A stretch of 60,000 nt of DNA. It comes from Takakia lepidozioides. Its lineage: Eukaryota > Streptophyta > Takakiopsida > Takakiales > Takakiaceae. This document shows, piece by piece, positions 43,401-55,150 of this stretch. The notes under the pieces were generated by a model. The model had not been told where the DNA came from, ran no database searches, and saw only the letters and a list, made by a program, of their open reading frames with translations. The DNA lies in NCBI GenBank assembly GCA_030704615.1, contig CM060731.1:77358756-77418755 (forward strand), read 5' to 3'. Numbering within the stretch: position 1 is the first letter of the stretch; every line of letters begins with the position of its first letter. Both the position numbers and the translations under genes were made by a program.

Positions 43401-44554
43401 AGGTACCACTGCCAAGTTTGGGTCAACTCTGCCATCAACATTGGGAAGGTGACATGGCGCACAATTACGCACATGGTCCTTCCAAGTCATGCCATCCTGA
43501 CCCTCCAAGATCAGGACCCCTGAGGGCAACACCTCTCGAACCCTCAGAATAACACGCCCTGCAGTAACATCCAGAGTCGTAGGAGCAGTCTGCTGCAAAT
43601 AAACATAGTCACCAGGGCTAAACCTCCGAACCCCAGGACGATATCCTCCACCACGTATAGTGGCATACCTCAACGTATCACGGTGCTGTGCAATGGCAAG
43701 GTTCTCAAAAGCCATGGGCATGACTTTCTTGAACAACTCTGCACGTTGATCACATGCACGTACCCACACGTCCGGATCGTCAAGGTTAAGGACTTGAGCA
43801 GTGTCCCTACAAATGGCTGCAGGCAAATCCGGCTCTCGGCCAAAGAGAAGGAAATATGGTGAGAAGGAGGCAAGTGATGCTTGTTTGCTGAACCTGTAGC
43901 CCATGGCTAACCAAGGAACCTGAAGATCCCAATCTCCTAGGTGTCCCTTCTGCAAGCCATACTTGCACAAACCCCTCTTCACCATCTGAACAACTCTCTC
44001 TGCCAAGCCATCGGCCTCAGGATGATCCCGAGAAGTGGTGCGGTGGTCTATCAAGGCTTTATCACACAAAGCTGAAACTCCCCTAAGAACTCTCTCCTTG
44101 GTCCGTGAGTACCTCAGCTGGAGCACCAAATCGGCTAAGCACACGATCCAAGAATGCATACGCAGCCCCCTCACTAGCCTTGTCAGGCAATGGAACCAAC
44201 TCAATCCACTTGGAGAAGTGCTCCACCATCACCAACACATATCTGTGGTGGCGCATAGTCAGTGGCAACGGTCCTGCGAAGTCAAGACTTCCACCTGTAG
44301 CCCAATCCCATGATTGGTAAAGGATGCAACTGTGGTGTAGGGGCGTTGAATGAAGCACGCACCCTGTCACACACCATGCACCTAGCCACGAACTGTTGCA
44401 CCTCTGTATGCATACCACGCCACCAATACTGCCCTTGCAGTAAACTGTGAGTGTGTCGCACTCCAAAATGCCCCGACTCTTCATGGGCATGCCGCACTAA
44501 CCGTGCACGCTGTGTGGGGTGAGGCACAATCCTCACCCGACCATCCTCCCACAC
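43401..44554 (-). pseudogene. Copy B integrase
   Basis: Zinc domain HAHEESGHFGVRHTHS and CMVCDRV; core with DFAGPLPLTM (first Asp), EVLTDQGE (second Asp) and DHPEADGLAERVVQ (Glu); C-terminal beta region GYRPGVRRFSPGDYVYL. A frameshift near 44110-44160 and another near 44290 split it. The frame that carries the second Asp is one overlapping the first part; the Glu and C-terminus with PHD are open from 44204 to 43245. Confidence 0.85.
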
Positions 44555-44599
44555 TCGAAGTAGGTGTATCCCCTCCCACTTGAACCTCTTGGCTCGTTG

Positions 44600-45375
44600 C
44601 AGGATCCGATCCCTCTCCTGGCAGTCACAGTGGCTGCCGTGTCTCCCGTGCGGAGGTAGTCCAACACAGCCGAATCCTCATGTATATCTCTGGCACCACC
44701 TGGCTCATCACTAGCCTCAGGGTCCTCAGACACTCCGTCTACAGTCATCCCTGTTGTAGGTCCAACCTGACCTCCCGATGCCAAGATACACAAAAATGCA
44801 GATGCGTGCCATCCCTGCACCATCTCCTCGTCCGTCTCACCATGCCACCGAGCTCCAGTGTCATCGTGTTGGCTCGTGCATGGATTGCGACTCAATCCAT
44901 CCGCATCCCGATTGACCAAACCCGGTCGATGCACAACCTGAAAGTCATACTCCTGGAGTATGAGTGCCCACCGTGCAAGCTTCCCCGTAAGCTTGTCTGA
45001 CTCAATCAACCACTTGAGTGGTTGGTGATCCGTGACAAGGGTGAAAAGATTGCCGTATAGATAGCACCTGAAGTGTGCCACGGCCCATACTGCAGCTAAG
45101 CACTCTCCCTCATATGAGCTGTACTTAGCCTCTGCAGCGTTGTTCGAGCGGCTAGCATAAGCCACTACGAACTCTCTTCCCTCATCATCCACCTGTGTGA
45201 GCACCGCTCCAAGCCCCAGCATGCTCCAATCCGTATGCAGCTGAAAGGGACGCCCCCTGATAGGTCGTCTCAGGATAGGCGCCGAGGTCAACCTCACCTT
45301 GAGCTCTTGAAAAGCTCGTTCCTGCTCATCTTCCCACTGCCACTCCAACCCCATGAAAGCTCGAACTCGGCTCAC
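44600..45375 (-). pseudogene. Copy B RNase H and linker
   Basis: Keeps FQLHTDWSMLGLGAVLTQ (first Asp intact, unlike copy A), YSSYEGECLAAVWAV, LVTDHQPLKWLI and GLVNRDADGLSRNP. Between RAFMG and the QWEDEQ block copy B lacks roughly 80 bases present in copy A (ANYYRRFVKGFS...), which removes part of the RT connection. The acidic linker ends in a frameshift near 44620. Confidence 0.8.
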
Positions 45376-45393
45376 ATCCGTGGGGCGTGGAAT

Positions 45394-46290
45394 TTATGCA
45401 ATGGCCTCTACCTTAGTCTGCTGTACCCCCAATCCTCCAGGATATATCATGTGACCCAGATACTCAATCTGGTTGTGGAAAAACTTGCACTTCCCCGGAT
45501 GCAACTTCAATCCCTGCGCTCTCAAGCGTTCCAATACCACCTGAAGGTGTCTCTCATGCTCCTCCATCGTAACACTAAAGATGATGATGTCATCTATGTA
45601 GCACCGAGCAAAGTCCACCCCTAGAATCCTATCCATGACTCTCTGAAACTCTGCAGGAGCATTCTTAAGCCCAAAAGGTAAGAACCGCCACTGATATAGG
45701 CAATCCTTGCCATGCTCATTGATCCCCCAGAATGCCGTCTTCTGCTTGTCCGCCTCCTTGATTGGCAACTGGTGATATCCGGATCGTAAATCCAAAGTGC
45801 TAAAGGCCTTAGCATGCCCGATGGCATCAAAGATCTCCTCTGGTGTTGGCATGGCATACTTATCGGACTTGGTCTGACGATTTACAGGCCGGTAATCACC
45901 GCACATACGTCTCTCCGTCCAATTGCCATAGACATCCTTCTTGGCTGGCATCACTGTGGCTGAAGCATACTCTCCACCAGAGAGCTCCACCAAACCTGCC
46001 TCCCAGAGATCTTGAGTCCTCATCTGAATCAAAGACCTCTCCATGTCACTGTATCTATAGGGTCTCCGAAAGATTGGCGTGTCAGTGGCCAACTCAATAC
46101 GGATCTCTTGACCCTTCAGTGCTCCCAAGTCCTTCAAACTGAAGGCAAAGCAATTCCTGTAAGCCCTCAGGAACCGCCGTATACGTGTCTCTCTCCTCCG
46201 GTGACAATGGGTCCAATGTCAGGCTCCCAATTGTCCTCCGTAACTGCAACCTTAAGTCCAGTGGGCTTAGAGGTAGAGGACGCGTCCAGT
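45394..46290 (-). pseudogene. pol: Copy B reverse transcriptase
   Basis: RT blocks are intact from DLGALKGQEIRIELATDTP through FSTLDLRSGYHQLPI, LPFGLKNAPAEFQRV, CYIDDIIIFS and GKCKFFHNQIEYLGHMI. TAA follows at VEAIA, where copy A has Gln. Upstream, a 1-nt deletion near 46190 puts RT out of frame with the methyltransferase and its TAG. The same stretch in copy A is in frame, which fixes the ancestral arrangement. Confidence 0.85.
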
Positions 46291-46298
46291 GGTTGCTA
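46290..46298 (-). promoter_or_regulatory. Conserved TAG CAA CCA after the DNMT domain of copy B
   Basis: Same stop and six following bases as copy A 11277-11285. Surrounding codons differ (GCAACA TAG against GCGGCA TAG), so conservation of the nine bases is notable. See the copy A entry for the readthrough argument. Confidence 0.6.
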
Positions 46299-47560
46299 TG
46301 TTGCAACCTCTTGAGCAGTACTCCCTGCCTGCTCAGTCAATGACAAGGCCTCATCCTGTCCCATCATCTCATCCTTGAGGACCTCCTCAACCCGGAAGAA
46401 TCCCCAACCTCATCCATCACAGCCGCCTTGGCTGCCAACTCCCTCTGAACCTCGAGCACCTCCCACGTGTGCCATGGATGCATGCACCCCGTGGTCCTCA
46501 CATGCTCGCCCCCACTCACTGCCTGTACCGTCTCGGTAGGCAGAGAGACCATCGAGGGAAGTGTACTCCGCACTTTGCGTTGCTCAGCCAGAGCCAAGCT
46601 GATAATCCAGGTCAAGCAATTGAGATCCATTGCTTGCCCCAACACTTGACGACGTGATGCCTCAGAAAGAGATGACACCGTCGTGGTACCAGTGGTAAAA
46701 CCCATTGCCCGCTCACGCTGTCAGCATTAGGCTCCACTAACTGCTGCAACTGAGCATCCCACAGGAGGCCAGGTCCACTATCCCGGAAAGCATGCGATCC
46801 ATGGGAAGCTGAGCAGTGTAGGTAATGCTGCTCGTGGTTGACCCACCTTGTTGACCACTGCCAAAGGCGAACGGTCATCGTGTCTCACACGCTGAGACTG
46901 CCTCCCTGTGTCCAGAATGCTATCCACTGTGAGATGTGCTGGCCGCTGCACCCCATCAAATGCACGCTTGAGCAGTGCGGGTGGCATCAAGTTAGTCCAC
47001 CATAGCCGTGGACGATGAGCCCGTGACCCCACTGTAGCTGCATCTAGCAACACTGCTGACCCAAGCCACGACCGGACTTGATGCACACTGGCCATCACCC
47101 TGGCCCGAGAATCGCCCATCAGTGGCACATTCTCCAAGATGTATGCTGGAGATACAGCTTGATGAAGCTGCAAGTGGCGCAAAACCCGCACCATCTCCCA
47201 AAACAGACCCGACCTCGAGTCTCGCAATCCATTGCCATGCCCGGCTGATGAATGCCCTTGGCAGGGCCAACCTGCCACTACCAGATCAATGGAGCCAACC
47301 CGCTCCAAATCCTGCGCCCCCAGCAACGTAATGTCTGCTGGCAAGGCCTGCTGATATCCACGAATTGCAGACACCGACAACAACTCAGGGTACCGCTGCA
47401 CCAACTGAGCAACATGGCGAAGTGAAACGCGTCGTGCAGTCTCATCCCTCTCCACATACAGGTAACGCCGAACTCGTACACCTGCCTGTAACACAGCAGC
47501 CAATCCGGTGCTGATCCCGCCAAACAAGTCCAGAAGACAAATGCCTTCATCCGGATACTG
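46299..47560 (-). pseudogene. Copy B C5-cytosine DNA methyltransferase domain (DNMT3 type)
   Basis: Motif I ICLLDLFGGISTGLAAVL (from about 47545 downward); motif IV GWPCQGHSSAGHG with catalytic Cys codon 47263-47261; ENV at 47134-47126; motif VIII SRAHRPRLWWTNLMPP; then GLLWDAQLQQL, with the copy A ERERAMGF position disturbed by a frameshift, and MGFTTGTT..SEASRRQVLGQAMDLNCLTWI. The frame is open from the protease through motif VIII to about 46790. There, one extra base relative to copy A shifts it; copy A is intact at that point but shifted about 10 codons later. A second shift lies near 46730 and a third near 46370. The domain is joined to Gag-protease, not to RT. Confidence 0.85.
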
Positions 47561-48400
47561 CCACACAATAGGTGTGGTGTCCAATGGAGACAATTGAGGT
47601 GGTCCTGGTGCAATCCCCGCACTCTCCTCCTCTCTTGACGGTACAAAAGCCTCCACCCAGGCTTGTTGCACCCGTCGATCAGCATCCCGCTGCAAATCCT
47701 TGCTCGTGCCCCACAATAGAGTCTGAGCAACCATGGTAGGCAACTCCGCCATACCATACATGTCATCCTGCTCTCTCGGAGGTGGCACATCCTCTGAATG
47801 AGCGTTGCCCTCAAGCAACTCTCTAGGCCAACTCACTGCCACTGTGAATGCTGCTAGTGTCGGCATCTTGCCTCGCTGGGCAACCGCAACTCCTCCTATG
47901 AACGTCACAGGGAGCTGCACACGCCGGCCCTCCCCTGACTGCCATGCAGGCCTATAGGAAGCTGACTCCTCCCAAAAATCCAGGGTGAAGCCCATGGGGT
48001 ACAACACTGCCCCACCAACCAGGACATCGTATGAGATTGCGTCTGTCACAATGGCCATGGCTCGCATCACTGAGCCATCTGTAGGGTGATCCGGCCGTAG
48101 TCTGATAGCCATCTCATGCCGTGTCATGCCCCGAGCCTGCTCCGATCTTCCCAGAGACGTCTGTATCTGGAAAGGACCTCCGTGAGGCCCAAGCCTGCTA
48201 TAGCAGCTCTGCCCAGCATCAATGGCTGAGCTCCCGAGTCCAACAAGACCCGCAGTGGCCGGTACCTCTTGCCTGCCGGTCCACTCAAACAGAAAATGCC
48301 ATCCTGTTTGTCTAACATGACAACTCCAGGTGTCACCATGGTGCGCTCAATGGCTGGCCTAGCTGGCAGCTCCATCAACCTGGCAGCTGCAGCTTGCCAT
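47560..48400 (-). pseudogene. Copy B protease and spacer
   Basis: RPLRVLLDSGAQPLMLGRAAIAGLGL carries the DSG active site with no stop after it. A small deletion around 48130-48180 shifts the frame. Then MTRHEMAIRLRPDHP..VSYDVLVGG-type strands (ISYDVLVGGAVLYPMGFTLDF) and the spacer run without interruption into the methyltransferase. This continuous frame shows that protease and methyltransferase are parts of one polyprotein. Confidence 0.75.
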
Positions 48401-49207
48401 GGCGCCACCGTGGCAGTCTTGACCCTCAAATCCGAGGATCCCTCCGGTACTACACCTCCCACTATCTCCGCAGAAGATGAAGTAACCTCCCTACTTTCAC
48501 AAAGTAGCTGCCAGCCTGAACACCTCAGCTGGTCTTACCCCCGGCGTCGCAATCATGGTAGCCAAGAACAATGAAGCCTAACACACAGATGTGGCCGCTC
48601 CTAGCAGCACACTAGCTGCCGTAGCCTTGGCAACACTAGGTAGTGGTGCTACCCGTGTAGCTCTCCCCAATGGCATAGTAACCTCCGCCTCGATAACAGT
48701 CGGGCGAGAACTAGGTGCCATGGATGGCGTCGACACTGTCTCCGCCAATGTGAATGACTGAGGAAGCCTAGCCTGACGGCTTGCCTCCCCACGCTGTGGA
48801 TCCAACTCCACCTCTGCACCTCGTGGCTCAGGAACTCGTGCTGCTCCTCGAGTCACGGCTGCAGCAGACTCCACTTGCACTAGTGGTAGTGCTGCTCCAC
48901 ACATGAATCCCATGCCTCCCATATCTCCTCCCTCGGGAGCAGGAGGTGGACCATCCGGCCTTAGATCCGGTACCACCTGAGCTGTAGCCATGGCAGCGAG
49001 CCTCTGCTCTAGCTACTGAAGCCGGTTGGCCATCATTGGTCAACACCCTGACCTCCGCGTCCTTGGCCATGTTGAGCTTGCCCTTGGCCTGCACCTCGTG
49101 CCGGCCACCTCGTCCTCTCTGGGCTGCTCCACCTCGCCCCCGGCCACCATTGTTCCCTTGGAACTGGCCTGGGCACAACTCAGGATGCAAACCATAACAC
49201 TGGGCCT
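48401..49207 (-). pseudogene. Copy B Gag-protease linker with second zinc knuckle
   Basis: Low-complexity Pro/Ala/Gly linker (APLPSVAKATAASVLLGAA and similar), with RGRGGAAQRGRGG after the second knuckle. The second knuckle reads CGKHGHVEAQC after a frameshift near 49240. TAG 49015-49013 interrupts the segment where copy A has CAG, while copy A has TAG two codons later where copy B has CAG. The two stops are thus private to each copy. Confidence 0.65.
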
Positions 49208-50455
49208 CTACATGCCCGTGCTTGCCACAATGCCACACTGCAACTGTGCAGGCTGTGCATGTGCCGGCCCTTTGCCTCCCTTTGGGCAATCCTTCCTGAC
49301 ATTGGGTCCTCCACATGTCCAGCACACCACATCCGCCCGTTGTTGCCCAGCAAATGAAGGGAGAGACCCCTGCATCTGAGGTCCTCTCTGCCCTTCCCTG
49401 AGCTTCACCTGAGCCCCCTTGTTGCCTTGAGCACGTTGAGGTAGTGGTTGGCTAGGAGCACCACTACCCAGTGGTGTCTCCTTAGCAAATCCCACCATGA
49501 CCACTCGTTCCTCCACCATGTTGAGCTCTATCCGCTCTGCCAGCAAAAACACATTTGCTAAGGTGGGTTGGGCCGCTTGTAGGAGAGTTGCATCCCGCAC
49601 CCTTCTCCTCAGCTCCTTGTCCAATATCCCATACCAGAATTGGACTGCCTGAGCTTCCGTAACCCTTTGGGTTACATTTATCAAGCGCCTCATGCGAGTG
49701 AAAGCCTCCCTCAAGCTCTCGGTCGGCTTCCGTTGGAACTCTTGCAAGCTCCGCAACTTCTCTGTCCTCACCCCTTGGTAGTTTCCTCTCAACTCTTCGA
49801 AGAACTCCACAACAGGGTTGAAGGCAGGCACGGGTACTAGTGCTGGTGCGGTAGTGGCTTGGGTGGACGTTGTAGCTATTGTACCACCAGTCCCACTAGT
49901 CCCTCTACTACTTGCTGAAGCTGCCGGTGCAGCGGTAGGTGTAGCCACTGCCCTCGTGGCTCTAGTGCCCCTAGTGATGGAGACATAGTCAGGTGACCAA
50001 TACATCCTCCACTCCTCGATCTCAACCTCATGCCCCCGCATGAACTCATGGTAATCATCCATAGGCCGCCCCTCAAGGTGCTGAAACAACCCTTTCCATG
50101 CCATGAACGGCGTAAATAGTTGTGGATTGTGCATTGGCTGCAAATCACACCAACTATCAAACTCTTGGATAAAATCATCCAACTCGATGGTGCCCACCGC
50201 CCCAGAGTACCTTCGTGGCCCCTTGGTAGCTCCATACATCTCCTCCATTGTGTCCCACAACAATGGCAAAGAAACAACTTGCACCGCCGGTATGAGTCCT
50301 CCTGATTCACAATCCGAATCAGAACCTTCCGTATATGACACAGGAGGTGAAGGTGGCCTAAACCGCACACCTCGTCTCGTGTACCCACTAGTATCGCTAG
50401 TGCTCGAACCGGCACTGTCCCCAGCAACTAGTGGCACCTCCGTGTTGACACTCAA
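49208..50455 (-). CDS. gag: Copy B Gag, nearly intact
   Basis: One open frame of 415 residues from SVNTEVPLVAGDSAG to the nucleocapsid. No ATG is available: TTG precedes SVNTE and a stop lies 15 codons or fewer upstream, so translation probably starts in a spliced leader exon or at a later Met (MEEMYGATKG). The capsid-like region includes FQEFDSWCDLQP-type helices (IQEFDSWCDL), FFEELRGNYQGV, FTRMRRLINVTQ and FWYGILDKELRRRV. First knuckle CWTCGGPNVRKDC has Asn in place of the zinc-binding His that copy A keeps. It ends by frameshift after LQCG. Confidence 0.75.
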   Translation of the reverse strand: MSVNTEVPLVAGDSAGSSTSDTSGYTRRGVRFRPPSPPVSYTEGSDSDCESGGLIPAVQVVSLPLLWDTMEEMYGATKGPRRYSGAVGTIELDDFIQEFDSWCDLQPMHNPQLFTPFMAWKGLFQHLEGRPMDDYHEFMRGHEVEIEEWRMYWSPDYVSITRGTRATRAVATPTAAPAASASSRGTSGTGGTIATTSTQATTAPALVPVPAFNPVVEFFEELRGNYQGVRTEKLRSLQEFQRKPTESLREAFTRMRRLINVTQRVTEAQAVQFWYGILDKELRRRVRDATLLQAAQPTLANVFLLAERIELNMVEERVVMVGFAKETPLGSGAPSQPLPQRAQGNKGAQVKLREGQRGPQMQGSLPSFAGQQRADVVCWTCGGPNVRKDCPKGGKGPAHAQPAQLQCGIVASTGM

Positions 50456-50689
50456 CCGGTCATGAACATGTCCCTAACCCCATCTCCACAAGGTAACCGG
50501 GTAGAGAACCTGTTGCGGCTTATGGTTTGGAATACTAAGTTCCTAACATAGCCTACACCTGTACCTGCATCCACCGCAAGCACTCTTGCATGACCATGGG
50601 AATATCATGAAGATACTCCTCAAACCGCCCTCCACGAGCTTCAAAATTCGGCCTTCAAGACCACATGCCAGTCCTTAGGCAGTCCACCA

Positions 50690-50880
50690 GTGCCTCCACG
50701 AGTCAGCACAGGCCATCCATAGGTCAACACGGGCCACCACAGACCAGCACAGGCCCACACAGCTCACTGGTCACAGCCGTCACAGTCCCACAGGCCATTG
50801 GGCACAGCCTGTCACAGCCCGCCACAGCCTGTCACAGCCCCTCATCGCCCGTCATAGCTCGCCACAGCTTGCCCTTGTGC
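50690..50880. repeat. CACAGCC-type repeat tract at 5' side of copy B
   Basis: CACAGCCTGTCACAGCCCGCCACAG and similar units over about 190 bp, where copy B stops matching copy A. The units resemble those in the LTRs of the unrelated element C/D. Confidence 0.7.
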
Positions 50881-53390
50881 CCCCTTCCCCCTACCCCTTC
50901 CTTTCCCCACACCACCAGCAACATCCTTTCCCTTTGCCTTTCTACCTCTACCCGGGGTATCCTGAGCGGGAGGCTCCTTCTCTGCAAGAGTCCGCAAATT
51001 TCTATCATGAATGTCGAGGTCGGCTGCTGCGGCGGTGGCTGCTATACGCTCATTTTCTCTCCTCAAAGACACCTCCTAAGCTGGGGTCTCAGAAGGAGGG
51101 CAATCCAAATACCAACCACAAGCAAAAAGATGGTCTGGGCCCCAGTCATGCAAGATCCCAGTAGTAAACATGGTCTGGTTGCCACCAGGGACAAGCCAAA
51201 GGTCCACGAAATCAGGATGTTTGTCCAAGCAGTTCTCTTCCATGAGAACAAACTTTATGTACCTGCAGGAACAGAGACAGCCTCATTATGCAATGCAATT
51301 ATTGTCTCTCAGCTTTTCCACCACATCAGGAAGACCCCCTAAAACAGTATGCGGCACAGTACATTGCAACCACCGCACACAAAATAGCCTGAAGGGCCCA
51401 GGGTGTGCACCTTGGTGTTACTACACAAGGATAGAACAAATGAGTGTGCGGCACCGCAAACTCATATGAGCCAGCCCAAAACAGGTTGGATGGAAGAGAG
51501 TGTGTATTTGCAAAACAAAGAAGCACAGTCCATTTCGCACCTGTAAAGGCATCGTTTCCAGGCTTCCTCTCCTTTCTCTTGCTGGTCAAGCTCATTTGTT
51601 CGACTGATGCCACCCTCCTTGCTGAACTCTCTGAAGAAACAAGAGTGCCACACTGTGGCTCTCCATTTCCTCATGTATGCTTGGAAGGAGACCTTCGGTG
51701 CTGTCATGTGGATGCCATAGTCAGCCAGCTGAGTATGTAGAACCGACCGGGCCCTTTCCTCCAACTGCAAAACAATTCAAATGCAAGAATGAACCAAAAA
51801 ACAATCACAGCCAATGTAACAGCCAATGCAAAGAGAAGGACAGAAAAAGCAAAAAGAAAGTGACATAGCAAAGGACATCATACCTGGCTCCGGTAAGTGG
51901 CATTGTGAAGCCATGTGTCCAGCACATTTTCACTGACAGGAATGACACGTTGGGTCTTCTTCTCTTTCTCTGGCTTGGGGAACATGTGGGTATCCCTAAT
52001 AGTGGGATCGGAGTTCCATATCTGTAGCCACTTCACCTTCTGTTCTGAAGACACAACGGCGGTAGACAACCTGTGTAACTTCTCCTGGGCCATCTCTGGC
52101 TTGCCTGACTTGTTGTAATGGTTTTTCACCTCCAGAAGAAACTGCGATCCGAATGATGGGTCGGCAATTCTCAACTGCTTAACAAAAGCACTCCTTCTTG
52201 TGGCAGTCATCTCTTTCTTGATGTGACTCTCAACCCCTTTTGCTGTCCTTCTCTCCTCAGGGGTAGAGCTGTAGTATTCCAGTTTGCCACGCTCTCCTAC
52301 ATCTGCAATGTCTTGCTGCAAGGGAATGCACGAGAGTTGAATCAACCCAAGGGCAAGGGAAACAAACAGAAACAAACATGTGGAAGCAGGAATATTGAAA
52401 GGCCAGATGATGGAAGATGTATCTCACCGCGTACATGTACTCCATGAAACGGGTCAACGAGTACCACGTTTATGATGTCTTGGAGCTTTCACACTTCTTG
52501 TACGTCTCTGCTGAAAGGATGGTCTTGAAGTTGGTCAAGGGCATCTGTCCGATCCTTTGTATCCTGTACAGTGTGTGAACCAGACTCGTTTTGACATGCG
52601 ATATCTCCGTCCCTCTGCAGAATGATATGTGAAAGTCAGAATGAAAATCAAGAACCGTCAACAGAGGACTGGAACAAAAGAACCACAAAACCACAACTGG
52701 AACATGTAGGATGAGAAACCAACCTGTTCACATCATTCATTGCCGTCAGAAGACCCATCATGTTCCCGTCACAATCCAGCACCATCGATCGAACAGAGTA
52801 ATGCCACTCTTCCTCCTGTGAGTGCAGCCTCCCAATGACAGCCATCCATGCAAGCAACCGGTGGTTGCCATCCCATACGTGAAACATCTTCCCTGAGAAT
52901 CCCTGGGTCGAAGGTTTCCTGGAGAGAAGAAATTCGTGAGATCTCCACATGTGTTTACATAATTTGCAAGTTCAGACTGGTCCATCACTGCACCAGCCAC
53001 CTTGTTCACCTGACTCCAAATGGGATCCCAGGAGTCCACGATTGACTCATCCACAAGGAGCTCATTGCCTCTGGAATCCTTTGTAGAGATGTAAAAGACT
53101 GCGGATCCATCCAAATACCCATGAACAAACTCGGCCTCCAGCTTCAGGATGTCCTTGATGAGGGGTGGACGAACGATGGGCATGGAAACCAACCTACACA
53201 GGGGGATCTTCAACCTCCCACCCGGGGCAAACATACTTTGCACCACAAGCTGAGAATTTACCTTCTGACCCCCCAGCATCTCAGCGGCTTTGCTTTCATA
53301 GAACTCATCGTCCACATCAGCAATGATCTCCATCCCCTCCCCCGAAGGGTTCTCATCCGCCACCATTTGCATATTCTCCTACACGGTTGT
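50842..53390 (-). pseudogene. Second ParB-like multi-exon gene, decayed
   Basis: Minus-strand exons: 53372-52925 (ADVDDEFYESKAAEML, GRLKIPLCRLVSMPIVRPPLIKDILKLE, then FYISTKDSRGNEL) and, in a shifted frame, 52900-52735 (MFHVWDGNHRLLAWMAVIGRLH). Then 52620-52470 (GTEISHVKTSLVHTLYRIQRI), 52330-51878 (RTAKGVESHIKKEMTATRRSAF...PVSENVLDTWLHN), 51770-51470 (LADYGIHMTAPKVSFQAYMRKWRATVW) and 51260-51060, where one frame reads HDWGPDHLFACGWYLDCPP. A basic Gly/Lys tail ends at 50842. WDGNHRLLAW fits the ParB/Srx G-N-H-R signature better than the gene at 625. Several splice-like junctions and frameshifts are present. Function unknown. Confidence 0.5.
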
Positions 53391-53429
53391 TCATTCAAAC
53401 TGATATAAGAGAGAGGCAAGAACAGATGG

Positions 53430-55150
53430 TGTTATGAGTATGGCAGGTAGGCCCGATCTGGCCCAATTTCACATGAGAAAACAAGCATTGTGCGTGCCAA
53501 AAACAGTGTGCGTTGCCGCACACTGTTTGAGCTTCCAATAATTATTTGAACATGGCACACTGCCCATGAGTGGCCTATTTTCAAATCTAAAAACAGGCAG
53601 AGAGTGGGGAACAGACTGTGTGCGTTGCCGCACACTGCTTCAGCTTCCAAATAGGGGTGTTTTCAACATGACATTAGGCCCTATGTGGCACATTTCCACA
53701 TAAAAAAACATGCAGAGAGGGGGCCACACACTGTTCGTTCTTCCAAGTATGGGTGTTTTGACCATGCATACTGGCCGTGTTTCGCCCAATTTCACATCAA
53801 AAAACAAGCAGAGAGGGGGCCCAAAATAGTGTGCGTTGCCGCACATTATTTGAGCTTCCAATAAGGGGTGGTTTGAACATGGCGTAGTGGCCCTGGACTG
53901 ACGATTTTCAAATAAAAAAACAGGCAGTGAAGGGGGCACAAATAGTGTGTGTTGCCGCACACTGTTAGAGCTTCCAATTCGGGGTGGATTCAACCTGCCA
54001 GAAGGGGCCTATTTGGCCGATTTTCACAACAAACAACAATCACAAAAAGGGGCTCAAATAGTGTGCGTTGCTGCACACTGTTTGAGATTCCAATAAGGGG
54101 TGCATTCAACCTGACAGAGTGGCCCTATGTGGCCGTTTTGCACATCAAAAAACAAGCTAAAAAGTGGCACAAAAAGTGTGCGTTGCCGCACACTGCTCGA
54201 GCTTCCAAATAGGGGCAGAATGACCCTTACAGAGAGGCCCCTGTGTGCACGATTTTCACATGAAAAAAACAATGACAAGGGGGGCTCAAACAATGTGCGT
54301 CAACGCACACTGTTTGAGCTGCCACGTAAGTGTGGATCGGACCTGACAGAGATGCCATTTGTGGCCGTTTTGAACAAGAAAAACAAGGCAAAAAGCAAGG
54401 CAAAATGGGGGCTCAAACAGTGTGCATTATTGCACACTGTTTGAGCTTCCAAATAGGGGTGGAATGAACCTTACAAAGAGGCCCCTGTGTGCACGATTTT
54501 CACATGAAAAAAACAATGACAAGGGGTGCTCAAACAGTGTGCGTTGCCGCACACTGTTTGAGCTGCCAGGTAAGTGTGGATTGAACCTGAGAGAGATGCC
54601 CTAGGTGCCCGATTTTCTCATCAAAAAACAAGCAAAAAAGGGGGCTCAAACAGTGTGCGTTGCCGCACACTGTTTGAGCTTCCAATAAGGGGTGATTTGA
54701 ACATGGCATAGTGGCTATGAGTGGCCGATTTTCAAATAAAAAAATAGGCACTGTAGGGGGCACAAACAATGTGCGTGCTGCACACTGTTCAAGCTTCCAA
54801 TGAGGGGTTTTTACAACCTGCAGAGTGGGCCCATGGTGGCCGAACAAGCAATGACAAAGGGGGCTCAAACAGTGTGCATTGCCGCACACTGTTCGAGCTT
54901 TTGATGAGGGGTATTTACAACCTGCAGAGTGGGCCTATGGTGGCCGAACAAGCAATGACAAAGGGGGTTCAAACAGTGTGCGTTGCCACACACTGTTTGA
55001 GCTTTTAATAAGGGGTGGATTCAACATGGCAGAGTGGCCCTATGTGGCCATTTTTCACATCAAAAAACAAGCACAAAAGGGGGTGGAATGAATCTTACAG
55101 AGAGGCCCCTATGTGCACGATTTCATATGAAACAAACAATGACAAAGGGG
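53430..55150. repeat. Satellite of about 105-120-bp units, each with a long perfect palindrome
   Basis: At least 13 units. Each contains a hairpin whose best form has 16-bp arms (GCTCAAACAGTGTGCG and its complement) around a 4-nt TTGC loop, for example 54528-54563 and 54644-54679. In 54411-54446 the arms end GTGTGCA/TGCACAC around TTAT, a paired change. Between hairpins are AT-rich spacers with CACATCAAAAAACAAGC and GAGAGGCCCCTATGTG blocks. Short open frames through it shift from unit to unit and do not look coding. Confidence 0.85.

Larger units (their letters stand above)
42798..50700 (-). mobile_element. Copy B: Gypsy-type retroelement with DNMT and PHD domains
   Basis: Second copy of the family, on the minus strand, with the same domain order as copy A. 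It is 5'-incomplete: similarity to copy A leader continues to about 50690 and then gives way to a CACAGCC-type tract. Gag is nearly intact and the protease-spacer-methyltransferase part is one frame of 449 residues, so B preserves the ancestral reading frames best. It lacks the leader intron of copy A. Confidence 0.85.

Noticed and set aside
54127-55091. Repetitive small proteins with SVRCRTLFELP blocks
   Set aside because: Unit length is not a multiple of three, so the frame changes at each unit. These are translations of the satellite.
53430-55150. CRISPR-like array
   Set aside because: Units are palindrome plus spacer, but the spacers are related to one another and the genome is eukaryotic. 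It is a satellite.
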